Source: Candidatus Limnocylindrales bacterium
Lineage (GTDB): Bacteria; Desulfobacterota; Binatia; UBA1149; CAITLU01
Reading direction: 5' to 3'
DNA: 64,000 nt
Assembly: GCA_035571835.1 (NCBI GenBank)
Contig: DATNBU010000039.1
Location: 62,001-126,000, forward strand
Below the pieces are notes generated by a model, which was not told the DNA's origin, did not search any database, and saw only the letters and a program-made list of their open reading frames with translations. Position 1 is the stretch's first letter. Every line of letters starts with the position of its first letter. This document shows, one piece after another, positions 9,540-18,712 of the stretch. Position numbers and translations under genes: made by a program.

Positions 9540-9990
9540 GCCGCTCTCCCCTTGCCCGGACCCGCCTCCGGGACGATCTGTGCATAACGGCCGGCGTGGC
9601 CGCCTGCCTCTGTCCGCCGCCCGGCCGGCGAGCTCGCCAATGGCCGTGCGCAATGCGAAACTTAATGAATTCGAACAGTTGGCTTTGCCGCAGGCCCTCG
9701 CCAACGGCACCGAGCCAGGCTTGGATACAATCCGAAGCTCGCCTTATGGCCTCGGACATTCGCCTCTTTTTTGCACGGATACCACACCACCGACAGGCTG
9801 TAAACGTCGCCCGAAGGTTGCACAGCATGCCGAACTAGGGTCCACTCTGCGGACCGGATCGGAGTGGGTTCCGATCAAAACAAAGATCAAGGCGCCGGCA
9901 GCTGGCCGGAGAGAGGCCCCAGTTCCCCAACGAACCGAGGCGGCGCCGAGAACGATGCGGGGACGCACCCCAACGAACCAAAACGGAAAG
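9540..9990. other. Divergent control region between ruvC and rlpA
   Basis: About 450 bases with no supported gene. Open frames cross it, but none has a recognisable protein or good ribosome site. It must hold the promoters of the divergent ruvC and rlpA transcripts; I see no convincing box, tRNA or repeat. Confidence 0.5.
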
Positions 9991-10917
9991 ATGCGTCAAA
10001 AACATTACTTGATCCCGATGCTGGTGATGCTGACCACCGGTTGTGCAGCATCCACCTATCCTCTCAATCCCCAGCTTGCTGCGCAGGTTGGCTTGCCGCC
10101 TGACGGCGTCTCCATCAGCGAGACGGCCGACAACGGCACGTCATCCTACTTCCAGCAGGGAACCTGCTCCTGGTACGGACCCGGCTTTCATGGCCGGCGG
10201 ACGGCCAACGGCGAGGTCTTCGACACCCACACTCTGACGGCAGCCCATCCGACGCTGCCGTTCGGGAGCCAGGTCGAGGTCACCGACGTGCGCAGCGGCA
10301 AGAAGGTCCGGGTACGGATCAACGATCGCGGTCCCTACGCTCAGCACCGCATCCTTGATCTGTCCTACGCCGCCGCCGCCTCGCTCGACATCGTCGGCAA
10401 GGGCACGGCGAAGGTCGAGCTCCGGCTCGTCGACGTCGAGGACACGGACTGGCCGGACGAGACCTGGGCTCTCGAGGTCGGCCGGTTCAAGACCGAGACC
10501 GACGCCAATCACTTCCTCGAAGCGATGACGGCCGGCCAGCGAACCGCCGGCCTCTACTACGTCAAGGGACCGGACGAGCAGGCGCAGGACTACCGGGTCC
10601 GCTTCGGACCGTTTACCTGTGAGGAGAAAGCCCGGACCGCAGCCAGCCGGCTGCAGCGCGTCGGCCTCAAAGCCTCGCTCGAAAAAGAAGGTCTGACGCG
10701 CGCCGACCAGAGCGCCGCTGCGGTCAAAAAATCGCCGGCTGCGCGCGGAGGCCTGCCGAAGCCGGCGGCCGCTCAGCCGAAGAAGCCTCTCGCGCAGGAG
10801 GCAAACCGCGCCGCCGGGCCGCAGAAGCCGCTCGCGGGAGAGCCCAAACCTCTAGCCGGACAGGACGTCACGCGCTCCGAAACCAGCCCCACCAGGGCCA
10901 CCACCGTCATCCGTTAG
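9991..10917 (+). CDS. rlpA: RlpA-family septal lytic transglycosylase lipoprotein
   Basis: A 308-residue lipoprotein. The ATG at 9991 gives a signal peptide ending in MLTTGC (lipid Cys 18); longer upstream readings place the signal inside the protein. The double-psi beta-barrel carries ASWYGPGFHGRRTANGE and RVRINDRGPY, the residues that bind and cleave denuded glycan strands. A SPOR domain (WALEVGRFKTETDANHF to KASLEKE) binds septal peptidoglycan. The tail is Ala/Pro/Lys-rich and probably flexible. Confidence 0.93.
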   Translation: MRQKHYLIPMLVMLTTGCAASTYPLNPQLAAQVGLPPDGVSISETADNGTSSYFQQGTCSWYGPGFHGRRTANGEVFDTHTLTAAHPTLPFGSQVEVTDVRSGKKVRVRINDRGPYAQHRILDLSYAAAASLDIVGKGTAKVELRLVDVEDTDWPDETWALEVGRFKTETDANHFLEAMTAGQRTAGLYYVKGPDEQAQDYRVRFGPFTCEEKARTAASRLQRVGLKASLEKEGLTRADQSAAAVKKSPAARGGLPKPAAAQPKKPLAQEANRAAGPQKPLAGEPKPLAGQDVTRSETSPTRATTVIR

Positions 10918-10944
10918 AAAGCCATCCCCCCGTCCGCTTGCCGA

Positions 10945-11325
10945 TCATGTGCATGCGGCGAGCAGCCACGCGCGATAACGCGGCGCGACGGATTGCGGCT
11001 CGAGAACGACGATCTCGGGACACTCGTACGAATGCAGCTCGAGTATGCGCTGCTCGAGCTCGTGCTTTCGCGAGCGTGCGCTCTTGATCAGGAGCAGCAC
11101 TTCGCTCTCTTCACAGACTTCGGAGCTCGCGGGCCCTGTCGCCGGATCGCCGGCGTCGGTCTTCTGCCACCGATAGACCGATTGCGCGGCCATGCGCGTC
11201 ACGCACGCAGCGAGCCGCTCTTCCACCAGCGCTCTCGCAAGGCGGCCTGCGGATTCGTCATCGGCCGTGGTCGTCAGCACGACGATCACTTCATCGCCGG
11301 CTGACGGATCGTTACGGGTGGACAT
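10945..11325 (-). CDS. cutA: CutA-like divalent-cation tolerance protein
   Basis: A 126-residue trimeric-barrel protein of the CutA1 family. The ATG at 11325 begins MSTRNDPSAGDEVIVVLTT. The family core follows: RALVEERLAACVTR, SVYRW, EVLLLIKSARSRKHELEQRI and the SYECPEIVVLE block. Family members bind metals and were linked to copper tolerance; the molecular role remains unsettled. The start overlaps the end of the App1-like gene by 14 bases, and the two share an operon with the glycosyltransferase-like gene. Confidence 0.93.
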   Translation of the reverse strand: MSTRNDPSAGDEVIVVLTTTADDESAGRLARALVEERLAACVTRMAAQSVYRWQKTDAGDPATGPASSEVCEESEVLLLIKSARSRKHELEQRILELHSYECPEIVVLEPQSVAPRYRAWLLAACT

Positions 11326-12379
11326 AGGGAACGACCACTTCCTTTTCCTTGCGCGTGCGGTGACCCCACGCCTGCACGAGCTCGTCGTAATCGGGCATCT
11401 GCGGAGCGCGCGCGAGCGGTGGGAGCGGGCTCTGCTTTCGCATCGCACGCCAGCGCGTGCGCGCGCGAAGCCACAGTGATCCCGCCTCCACCGGCTGCAT
11501 GAGCCCGGCTTCGACGAGAGCTTGCCGCACGATGGTCAGGTGCTCGCGCCGCAGGCGCGGCCACCTCGACGATGCCGCCTCGAACGCAGCGGTTACCGCC
11601 TGATCGTTGGCCTCGCTGGCCGATGCGACTTCGATGACGCCGCGTGCGTCGAGATAGCCGAGCGCATGAAGGATCAGCGCACACTCCAGATAACTGTCGA
11701 ACCAGAACAGCCGCGGCCCGAACGGCTCGAATTCGGTGCTCGCGCGCGGACGCGCGCGCAGGATGCAGATGGCATCGATGGTGCGCCTCGGTCCGCCTGG
11801 CGCCGCGCTTTCGCGAATCGAGTGCAGATAACCGCTCTCCTGCACTCCGGCGCGTTCGAGCAGCTTTTCCAGTCGCGGCCAGTCGATACGACCTTCGACG
11901 ACGTCGGCGTACAGCGAATAGATCAGCGGATCGGATTCCCAGTCGTCGCCGAACAGGAGCTCGACGCCGTCGCGCTGCCCGGCACGAACACTCTGCAGCA
12001 GCTCGGCAAGCTTGAAGCCGACATGCTCGCGAAGCGCATCGAAATGACCGCGCATCAGATGATGCATCTGGTTCTTGAAACGGATCTCGTCGATCTCGAT
12101 TCCGTCGAGCAGCAGTTTCTCGCGAATTGCGCGGCCGATCTGCGGCGGAGACGCCGTGACGAAATTGACGGACGTGGTCGATCCCCGGTCGGCCGCGCTG
12201 CGGCGCAGCTCGTTGATGAGCACGGCGACACCGGGCAGCGCGCGCTTGTGGCGCGCGCGCTCGAACGGAATGCGCAGCAGGCCGCGCAGCGACTCCGTGT
12301 CGGTCACCAGGTAGGTCTTGTCGAGATCCCACCTCTGGACCGTGTGTTTTGTCAGAACCGGACTCCCTCTCTTCGCCAT
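11312..12379 (-). CDS. HAD-like, App1/DUF2183-type phosphatase domain protein
   Basis: A 355-residue soluble protein. WDLDKTYLVTD (about residues 17-27) has the form of a HAD motif I DxDxT, and VTASPPQIGRAIREKLLLDG resembles the SxSPxQL block of App1-like phosphatase domains. GDDWESDPLIYSLY supplies later acidic residues. App1-like enzymes dephosphorylate phosphatidate in yeast; here the substrate is unknown. It overlaps the upstream glycosyltransferase-like gene by 28 bases and the downstream cutA by 14. Confidence 0.65.
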   Translation of the reverse strand: MAKRGSPVLTKHTVQRWDLDKTYLVTDTESLRGLLRIPFERARHKRALPGVAVLINELRRSAADRGSTTSVNFVTASPPQIGRAIREKLLLDGIEIDEIRFKNQMHHLMRGHFDALREHVGFKLAELLQSVRAGQRDGVELLFGDDWESDPLIYSLYADVVEGRIDWPRLEKLLERAGVQESGYLHSIRESAAPGGPRRTIDAICILRARPRASTEFEPFGPRLFWFDSYLECALILHALGYLDARGVIEVASASEANDQAVTAAFEAASSRWPRLRREHLTIVRQALVEAGLMQPVEAGSLWLRARTRWRAMRKQSPLPPLARAPQMPDYDELVQAWGHRTRKEKEVVVPYVHP

Positions 12380-13116
12380 CGTCGCATCAATCGTGCGGTC
12401 GCCGGGGCTACCGCATCGCCGCCTCCGTCCAGTCTGCCGGCGAGTCTGCCGAGTGCTGGCGCATCGTCAACGTCCTCCCATGCCGGAAGCGTCGCATAGG
12501 AACAGCGGGCTTTCGCGAGCGATGTGCAGGTTGCCGAGAAAACGTCCGGGCTGCTCCATGCGGCATCGATCGAAAACAGCGCGTCGTGGCGACGCCGCGC
12601 GCCGACCAGCACATATCCGCCGTCACGCGATGCGGCCAGTACGACGTCGGTGCGCTCGAGCGCCTCGAACGCCGCGCGAACGGTCGCGAGCGGAAGGTCC
12701 GGAACGTCGCCGCCGACGAGCACGGTGGCCCATCCCTCGGCAAGACCGCGGTCGACGAGCAGCGACATGCGCCGGCCGAGGTCGCCTTCGCCCTGCCCTT
12801 CGACGCGGACCGAGCTCGCGGCGGCCAGCCGGCGAAGCCGCAGAGCCGCTTCACGAGCGGCATCGGCCGTGCCGATCTGGCCCTCGTCGCCGGGATCGCC
12901 ATCGCGGCCGGCATCGCTCGCGCGCGAATCCTCCTCGAGCGCGAGCCGCACGTCGAAGTCGCCGGCGCCGGCCAGCGACGCCAGCAGATCCTCGACGAAC
13001 GCGGCGGCCAGCTCGGCGGCCTGGCGAGGTTCGAGCGGCGGACACAGGCGGGTTTTGACGCGGCCCGGAACCGGCGCTTTTGCCATCACATAGACCAGTC
13101 GGCGCACCGGCGGCAT
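12352..13116 (-). CDS. DUF2064 / TIGR04282-type glycosyltransferase-like protein
   Basis: A 254-residue protein with the family signature VMAKAPVPGRVKTRL near its N-terminus and VLVGGDVPDLPL plus ASRDGGYVLVGA in the middle. This is the nucleotidyl/glycosyl-transferase A-like fold of the DUF2064 family, some members of which act in arsenosugar synthesis. The ATG at 13116 is chosen over a TTG at 13164 because the earlier residues are not conserved. It begins the three-gene minus-strand operon ending in cutA and is divergent from rplU. Substrate is unknown. Confidence 0.8.
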   Translation of the reverse strand: MPPVRRLVYVMAKAPVPGRVKTRLCPPLEPRQAAELAAAFVEDLLASLAGAGDFDVRLALEEDSRASDAGRDGDPGDEGQIGTADAAREAALRLRRLAAASSVRVEGQGEGDLGRRMSLLVDRGLAEGWATVLVGGDVPDLPLATVRAAFEALERTDVVLAASRDGGYVLVGARRRHDALFSIDAAWSSPDVFSATCTSLAKARCSYATLPAWEDVDDAPALGRLAGRLDGGGDAVAPATARLMRRWRREGVRF

Positions 13117-13165
13117 CCGGCGAGAACTGGCACGCGCCACGAATGGCCACAACCCACGTGGCAAA

Positions 13166-13193
13166 TTGACATCCCGCCCTGCTCCGGTAAAAG
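13166..13193 (+). promoter_or_regulatory. Sigma-70-type promoter for rplU operon
   Basis: TTGACA at 13166-13171 and TAAAAG at 13188-13193 are separated by 16 bases, just upstream of rplU. The start codon follows 24 bases later with a GAGGGA ribosome site. Confidence 0.65.
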
Positions 13194-13217
13194 TCGCCGG
13201 CTTTCGAGGGAAGAATC

Positions 13218-13529
13218 ATGTCGTATGCGGTTATCCGAACCGGCGGAAAGCAGTACCGGGTCAGCCCCGGCGCCCGCCTCACCGTCGAGAAACTTGTCGG
13301 GGATCCCGGCCAGCAGGTCGAGTTCCTCGAGGTACTGCTCCGCGGCGACGCGGACCGTATCGAGATCGGAGCGCCGCTCGTCGATGGCGCCGCCGTTCGC
13401 GCAGTGATTCTGCAGCAGGACCGCGGGCCGCACATCCTCGTGTACAAGAAGAAGCGCCGCAAGAACTATCGGCGGCGCATGGGCCACCGCCAGTACGAGA
13501 CCACCGTCCAGATCACCTCGATCGACTGA
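13218..13529 (+). CDS. rplU: 50S ribosomal protein L21
   Basis: Ribosomal protein bL21, 103 residues, the usual length. It opens MSYAVIRTGGKQYRVSPG and ends with the basic KKKRRKNYRRRMGHRQ segment and TTVQITSI, all diagnostic. It binds 23S rRNA. First gene of the rplU-rpmA-obgE cluster, a very conserved order. Confidence 0.98.
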   Translation: MSYAVIRTGGKQYRVSPGARLTVEKLVGDPGQQVEFLEVLLRGDADRIEIGAPLVDGAAVRAVILQQDRGPHILVYKKKRRKNYRRRMGHRQYETTVQITSID

Positions 13530-13596
13530 CGCGTCCGGCAGGCTCCGCGATCTTTAGCGAACGCGCCTCCGCGGCGCATCTACAGGAAATTCGCCG

Positions 13597-13857
13597 ATGG
13601 CACACAAGAAAGGCCAGGGAAGCAGCAAGAACGGTCGCGACAGCCGCGGCCAGCGTCGTGGCGTGAAGAAGTTCGGCGGTGAACCGGTCGTGGCCGGCAA
13701 CATCATCGTTCGCCAGGTCGGCACCAAGGTGCACCCGGGAAGCGGCGTCGGCATGGGCCGCGACTTCACGCTGTTCGCTCTCATCAACGGCGTCGTCAAG
13801 TACGACACCTTCGGCAAGGGCGCCAAGACACGAGCCCACGTCCTGCCCACCACCTGA
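13597..13857 (+). CDS. rpmA: 50S ribosomal protein L27
   Basis: Ribosomal protein bL27, 86 residues. [16 protein letters not shown] at the N-terminus reaches the peptidyl-transferase centre in the ribosome, and [19 protein letters not shown] is the family core. There is no Firmicutes-type cleaved N-terminal extension. It lies 67 bases after rplU. Confidence 0.98.
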   Translation: MAHKKGQGSSKNGRDSRGQRRGVKKFGGEPVVAGNIIVRQVGTKVHPGSGVGMGRDFTLFALINGVVKYDTFGKGAKTRAHVLPTT

Positions 13858-13867
13858 TTCATACCCC

Positions 13868-14944
13868 GTGAATTTCGTCGACGAAGCGCGAATGCGCATC
13901 GTCGCCGGCGACGGAGGCGACGGCTGCTCCGCCTTCCTGCGCGAAAAATATCGTCCCCACGGCGGGCCGTCCGGCGGTGACGGCGGCAACGGCGGATCGA
14001 TCGTCGCGATCGCCGACGAAAACGTCTCCACCCTTCTCGATTTCCGATCGCGTCACACGGTTCGCGCGCAGCGCGGCGAGAACGGCCGCGGCAAGTGCCA
14101 GCACGGAAAGGCCGGCGAGGATACGATCCTGCGGCTTCCCGTAGGCACCGTGCTGTTCAACGACGAAACCGGCGAAGTGCTCGCCGACCTGGTCGAGCAC
14201 GGACAGTCGTCGCTGCTTGCGGCCGGCGGACGCGGAGGCCGCGGCAATGCGCGCTTCGCAACGCCGACGCATCAGGCTCCGCGCCGCGCGGATCCGGGAA
14301 CGCCCGGCGAATCGTTCGACGTGCGGCTCGAGCTGAGGCTGCTTGCCGACGCAGGCCTGGTCGGTCTTCCGAATGCCGGGAAATCGAGCCTGCTTGCCCG
14401 CGTCAGCGCCGCGCGGCCGAAGATTGCCGACTATCCGTTCACGACGCTCGCGCCGGTGCTCGGCATGGTCGCGTGGGCACCGGAGAAAAGCTTCGTGCTC
14501 GCGGACATTCCCGGCCTGATCGAAGGCGCGCACGAAGGCCACGGGCTCGGAGATCGCTTTCTGCGGCACGTCGAACGAACGGCCGTCCTCGTGCATCTGC
14601 TCGACGCGTCCGATCGCACCGTCGACGCCGCGCTCGAGGACTTCCGCACGATCAATCGTGAGCTCGAGGCCTATTCCGCCGAGCTCGCGGCACGTCCGCA
14701 GCTGGTTGCGCTGACCAAGATGGATCTGCCGGACGTCGCCGCCGAAGCGGAAGGGCTCACGAGCCGCCTCGCGGCGGAAGGCTACGAAGTGTTCGCGATC
14801 TCGTCGGCGACCGGACAGGGTTGCCGCGAGCTGATGACCCGCATCGGTCACGCGGTCGAATCGAATCGCCGCGACCGGCAGGAAGAAAAAGCCGCGAAGG
14901 CCGATGCCGCAGCGCTCGCCGCCGGCGGCCAGGAACCGACATGA
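13868..14944 (+). CDS. obgE: Obg-family GTPase
   Basis: A 358-residue GTPase involved in 50S assembly and stress responses. The GTG at 13868 is chosen because the protein then starts [19 protein letters not shown], the conserved Obg opening. The Gly-rich Obg fold (residues 1-158) is followed by the G domain: G1 GLPNAGKS, G3 [10 protein letters not shown]4 TKMD and G5 SSATGQG. The C-terminal tail is short and charged. It starts 10 bases after rpmA and overlaps proB by four bases. Confidence 0.97.
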   Translation: MNFVDEARMRIVAGDGGDGCSAFLREKYRPHGGPSGGDGGNGGSIVAIADENVSTLLDFRSRHTVRAQRGENGRGKCQHGKAGEDTILRLPVGTVLFNDETGEVLADLVEHGQSSLLAAGGRGGRGNARFATPTHQAPRRADPGTPGESFDVRLELRLLADAGLVGLPNAGKSSLLARVSAARPKIADYPFTTLAPVLGMVAWAPEKSFVLADIPGLIEGAHEGHGLGDRFLRHVERTAVLVHLLDASDRTVDAALEDFRTINRELEAYSAELAARPQLVALTKMDLPDVAAEAEGLTSRLAAEGYEVFAISSATGQGCRELMTRIGHAVESNRRDRQEEKAAKADAAALAAGGQEPT

Positions 14945-16158
14945 CGCACGTCGAACACAAGCGCGAAATCCTGTCGCGTGCGCGCCGCATCGTCGTCAAG
15001 ATCGGCAGCTCGGTGCTCGCAACCGCGTCCGGCGTCAACAGCGAGCAGATCGGCCGCATCAGCGCCGAGCTGTGCGCGCTCGCCGAGCAAGGCTTCCAGG
15101 TCGTCGTCGTCACGTCCGGTGCGCGCGCGGCCGGGCTCGCGCACCTCGGCCTCACGCGTATTCCGAAGAAGATTCCCGAGCAGCAGGCCGCCGCCGCGAT
15201 CGGACAGATCCGCCTGATGGCGCTCTACGAGCGCTACTTCAGCGACTTCGGCAAGCACGTCGGACAGGTGCTGCTGACGGCCGACGACCTGCAGGACCGC
15301 ACGCGCTACCTCAACGCGCAGCGGACGTTCGATCATCTGCTGCGCCACGGCGTCGTGCCGATCGTCAACGAGAACGATTCGGTTGCCATCGACGAGCTCA
15401 AGTTCGGCGACAACGATCGCCTGTCGGCGCTCGTCGCCGGTCTTGTCGGTGCCGAGCTGCTCGTGATCCTGACCGACGTCGCAGGGCTTTACGCAGGCGA
15501 TCCGCGCAGCGGTGACGTACCGCTGGTCGAGCTCGTCGAGGACATCGACGCGCACATCGCGTCCGGCGTTGCCGGCGGAGCCGGTTCCGGTGTCGGCACG
15601 GGCGGCATGGCGAGCAAGCTCGTGGCGGCGCGCAGCGCCGCCCATCGCGGCATCGCAACCGTGGTCGCAAGCGGCATGGAGCCGGGCATCCTCGCGCGCA
15701 TCCTTCATGCGGACGACAGCGCCGGAACGCTGTTTCTGCCGCGCTCGACGCCGATGCGCAGCCGCAAGCACTGGATCGCGCACGGCCTGCCGGTGCACGG
15801 CACGCTCGTGCTCGACGCCGGCGCGCTCGATGCAGTGACCAGGAACGGTTCCAGTCTTCTGCCGGCGGGCATCGCGAGCGTCGAAGGCGACTTCGCGCGC
15901 GGCGACTGCGTGCGCTGCGTCGACCGCGCCGGGCGCGAATGGGCGCGCGGCCTCGTGGCTTACGATGGTGACGAGTGCCGCCAGATTCGCGGACAGGCAA
16001 GCTCGCGCATCGAAAGCACGCTCGGCTATCACGAGAGCGACGAAGTCATTCATCGCGACGATCTCGCCGTGCTCGCCGATTTTGCGGATGCCGGCGCCGA
16101 CGGCGGCTCCGGCGCGGACCTGTACGCGGAAGCGGCGGCCGCCGAGAAGACGCGATGA
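14941..16158 (+). CDS. proB: Glutamate 5-kinase
   Basis: ProB (405 residues) phosphorylates glutamate in the first step of proline synthesis. The start at 14941 gives RRIVVKIGSSVLA, the amino-acid kinase opening. Further motifs are VTSGARAAG, VNENDSVAIDELKFGDND and GTGGMASKL. A C-terminal PUA domain spans about residues 275-370. The last 30 residues are Ala/Gly/Asp-rich. The ATGA overlaps with obgE and proA indicate a coupled operon. Confidence 0.97.
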   Translation: MTHVEHKREILSRARRIVVKIGSSVLATASGVNSEQIGRISAELCALAEQGFQVVVVTSGARAAGLAHLGLTRIPKKIPEQQAAAAIGQIRLMALYERYFSDFGKHVGQVLLTADDLQDRTRYLNAQRTFDHLLRHGVVPIVNENDSVAIDELKFGDNDRLSALVAGLVGAELLVILTDVAGLYAGDPRSGDVPLVELVEDIDAHIASGVAGGAGSGVGTGGMASKLVAARSAAHRGIATVVASGMEPGILARILHADDSAGTLFLPRSTPMRSRKHWIAHGLPVHGTLVLDAGALDAVTRNGSSLLPAGIASVEGDFARGDCVRCVDRAGREWARGLVAYDGDECRQIRGQASSRIESTLGYHESDEVIHRDDLAVLADFADAGADGGSGADLYAEAAAAEKTR

Positions 16159-17444
16159 CCACGTCGACCCAGCAGTCCGCAACCGACTCCGACGCGATCG
16201 AACGCGAGATCGAACGCGTATGCCTTCGCTCCAAACGCGCGTCGCGCGTGCTGGCGCAGGCAGGCGACGAACGGCGCAGCGATGCGCTGCGTGCGATCGC
16301 GTCGCACATGCGGGAGAGCGCAGACCGGATCCTCGCCGAGAATGCCGTCGATGTGGGCGCCGGCGCCGCCGCAGGGCTTTCGAGCGCGATGCTCGATCGC
16401 CTGACGCTCACGCCGCCGCGCATCGAAGCGATGGCCGCCGGCGTCGAGGCGGTCGCCGCCCTTCCCGATCCGCTGCGCACGCCGATCGACGCGTGGACGA
16501 CGGCACGCGGCCTTTTCATCGAGCAGGTGCGGATCCCGATCGGAGTGGTCGGCGTGATCTACGAATCGCGCCCGAACGTCACGGCGGACGTCGCCGCGCT
16601 TTGCCTCAAGTCCGGCAATTCGGTGATCCTCAAGGGCGGAAAAGAAGCGATCCGCTCGAACTCGGCGATCGCTGACGTCGTCGCGCGCGGCATTGCCGGC
16701 GCCGGGCTTCCCGAAGATGCGGTCCAGCTCATCCGCTCGACCGACCGCCGCGCGACGGAAGCGATGCTTCGCCGCGACGACACCATCGACGTGATCGTTC
16801 CGCGCGGCGGCCCCGGCCTCGTGCGCGCGATCGCCGAGCATTCGCGCGTGCCGGTCATCCGTCACTACGAAGGCATCTGTCATACGTACGTCGATGCGGA
16901 CGCCGATCTCGAGATGGCCTCCGACATCGCGTTCAACGCGAAAGTTCAGCGGCCCGGCGTCTGCAACGCGATGGAGACGCTGCTCGTGCACGACGAAGTC
17001 GCGCGTGAATATCTCGCGGTCATCGCACCGCGCCTGCGCGAAGCCGGAGTGGAGCTGCGCGGCTGCGACAAGACGTGTGCGATCGTTGCCGATGCGACGC
17101 CGGCGACGGACGCCGACTGGCACACCGAATACCTCGACCTCATCCTTTCGATCAAAATCGTCTCGTCGCTCGACGAAGCGATCGAGTTCATCAACCAGCA
17201 CGGCTCGGGTCACTCGGACTGCATCGTTACGCGCTCCAGGCATTCGGCCGACCGGTTCCTGCGCGAGGTCGACTCGGCCACGGTCTACGAAAACGCATCG
17301 ACGCGTTTCACCGACGGCTTCGAGTTCGGATTCGGCGCCGAAGTCGGAATCTCCACCAACCGGCTGCATGCGCGGGGCCCCATGGGGCTGCGCGAGCTGA
17401 CGACCTACAAATACATCGTGCGCGGGCAGGGGCATGTGCGCTGA
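16155..17444 (+). CDS. proA: Gamma-glutamyl phosphate reductase
   Basis: ProA (429 residues) reduces glutamyl-5-phosphate to the semialdehyde with NADPH. It carries IGVVGVIYESRPNVTADVA, the substrate-loop LKGGKEAIRSN, and the catalytic Cys in QRPGVCNAMET. The C-terminal FEFGFGAEVGIST and RGPMGLRELTTYK are family hallmarks. It begins in the ATGA overlap with proB and overlaps nadD by 11 bases. Confidence 0.97.
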   Translation: MTTSTQQSATDSDAIEREIERVCLRSKRASRVLAQAGDERRSDALRAIASHMRESADRILAENAVDVGAGAAAGLSSAMLDRLTLTPPRIEAMAAGVEAVAALPDPLRTPIDAWTTARGLFIEQVRIPIGVVGVIYESRPNVTADVAALCLKSGNSVILKGGKEAIRSNSAIADVVARGIAGAGLPEDAVQLIRSTDRRATEAMLRRDDTIDVIVPRGGPGLVRAIAEHSRVPVIRHYEGICHTYVDADADLEMASDIAFNAKVQRPGVCNAMETLLVHDEVAREYLAVIAPRLREAGVELRGCDKTCAIVADATPATDADWHTEYLDLILSIKIVSSLDEAIEFINQHGSGHSDCIVTRSRHSADRFLREVDSATVYENASTRFTDGFEFGFGAEVGISTNRLHARGPMGLRELTTYKYIVRGQGHVR

Positions 17445-18297
17445 CCGCGTGCGGTTCGGCATCCTGGGCGGTACATTCGATCCGGTTCACCTCGGCCACA
17501 TCGCGAGCGCGAGCGAAATCGCGCGCGCGTTTGCACTGACGCGCGTGCTGCTGGTGCTTTCGGCAAGGCCTCCGCACAAAACCGCCGGCGAAGCTGCACC
17601 CGCCGCCGACCGGTGGCAGATGCTCGAGCTTGCAGCGGCCAAGGCCAATGCGAGCTCGCCCGATGTGATCTTCGAGCCGTGTGATATCGAGATGCGCCGC
17701 GACGCGCCGTCGTGGACCGTCGACACTCTGAAGGAGATCGCCGGGCGTCACCCTCATTCGGATCTGTTCCTGATCCTCGGCGCCGACGCGTACGCCGAGA
17801 TCGATTCGTGGAGCCGGCCGGGCGAGATTCCTGCGCTCGCGAACATCATCGTAACCACGCGACCCGGGTGGCCCGTTGCAGCAGGAACGGATGCGAGCCG
17901 CGACGCGAACGCGGATGTGAGCGGAATCGCGGGAGCAGACGCCAGCCGGGATGCGCGAGCGGATGTGCCAGTCTCGGCAGCAGACCGCCGCGGCCATGTG
18001 CACGACGAGGCGTCGCCCCCACTTCCTCCCGTTGCCGCACGCGAAGATGCCCGTTATGATCCGGCTATCGGCGTGTACGTTCACACGAGCGGCCATACCA
18101 TTCATGGTCACCGCATTCGGGGCATCGAGGTTTCCTCGAGCGAAATCCGCAGCCGAGTGCGCCGTGGGCTCCCGGTCGAACATCTGACCGGCGACGCCGT
18201 TGCCCGATACATTCACCAGCATCGTCTTTACGCTGACGGCGGCACCCCAACGCCGGCCGGCAGCGCAAAATCCAGCCAGGGAGCAGGCAAGGATTGA
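17434..18297 (+). CDS. nadD: Nicotinate-nucleotide adenylyltransferase with insertion
   Basis: NadD (287 residues) joins ATP and nicotinate mononucleotide in NAD synthesis. The motif GGTFDPVHLGH (11-21) has the HxGH-like catalytic pair, and VSSSEIR (233-239) is the ISSTxIR equivalent. SWTVDTL and LGADAYAEI are also present. Typical NadD is about 190-220 residues. Here residues 148-210 are extra, Ala/Asp-rich, with the near-repeat DASRDANADV / DASRDARADV. The frame is intact, so this is a loop insertion and not a frameshift. It sits in the usual place before rsfS. Confidence 0.93.
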   Translation: MCADRVRFGILGGTFDPVHLGHIASASEIARAFALTRVLLVLSARPPHKTAGEAAPAADRWQMLELAAAKANASSPDVIFEPCDIEMRRDAPSWTVDTLKEIAGRHPHSDLFLILGADAYAEIDSWSRPGEIPALANIIVTTRPGWPVAAGTDASRDANADVSGIAGADASRDARADVPVSAADRRGHVHDEASPPLPPVAAREDARYDPAIGVYVHTSGHTIHGHRIRGIEVSSSEIRSRVRRGLPVEHLTGDAVARYIHQHRLYADGGTPTPAGSAKSSQGAGKD

Positions 18298-18710
18298 ACC
18301 AGTACACCCCACGTGACCTCGCGACGGCGGCAGCCGATCTTGCCGCCGACGGAAAAGCCTTCGACATCATCGTCCTCGATCTCGGCGAGGTCTCTTCGGT
18401 CGCCGATTATTTCGTGCTCGCAAGCGGCCACTCGCACATCCAGGTCGAGTCCGTCTGCGATCGCATCGTCGAGGGAATCCAGGAGCGGCTCGCCGCCAGG
18501 CCGATCTCGGTCGAAGGGCTCGAGAACGCACAGTGGGCACTGCTCGACTATGGTTCGGTGGTCGTTCACGTATTCCAGGAGAACGTGCGCGAAATCTACG
18601 ACCTCGAGCGTCTCTGGAGCCATGCACCGCACTGGGAGCATGAGGATTCTTCTGCCCGTCCGGTGGCACGCAAGAATCCGGATCGACCGAAGCGAAGCGC
18701 CCGGGTCTGA
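18294..18710 (+). CDS. rsfS: Ribosomal silencing factor RsfS
   Basis: A 138-residue RsfS/Iojap protein that binds uL14 and blocks subunit joining in starvation. Core motifs are IIVLDLGEVSSVADYFVLASG, SVEGLENAQWALLDYG and VVVHVF with LERLW. The start is a TTG overlapping the nadD stop (TTGA) with an AGGCAAGGA-like ribosome site. The last 25 residues are basic and variable. The nadD-rsfS pairing is widely conserved. Confidence 0.95.
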   Translation: MNQYTPRDLATAAADLAADGKAFDIIVLDLGEVSSVADYFVLASGHSHIQVESVCDRIVEGIQERLAARPISVEGLENAQWALLDYGSVVVHVFQENVREIYDLERLWSHAPHWEHEDSSARPVARKNPDRPKRSARV

Positions 18711-18712
18711 GC

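Noticed and set aside
16050..17462. Long antisense frame opposite proA
   Set aside because: Shadow of a well-supported proA gene; typical in high-GC DNA.
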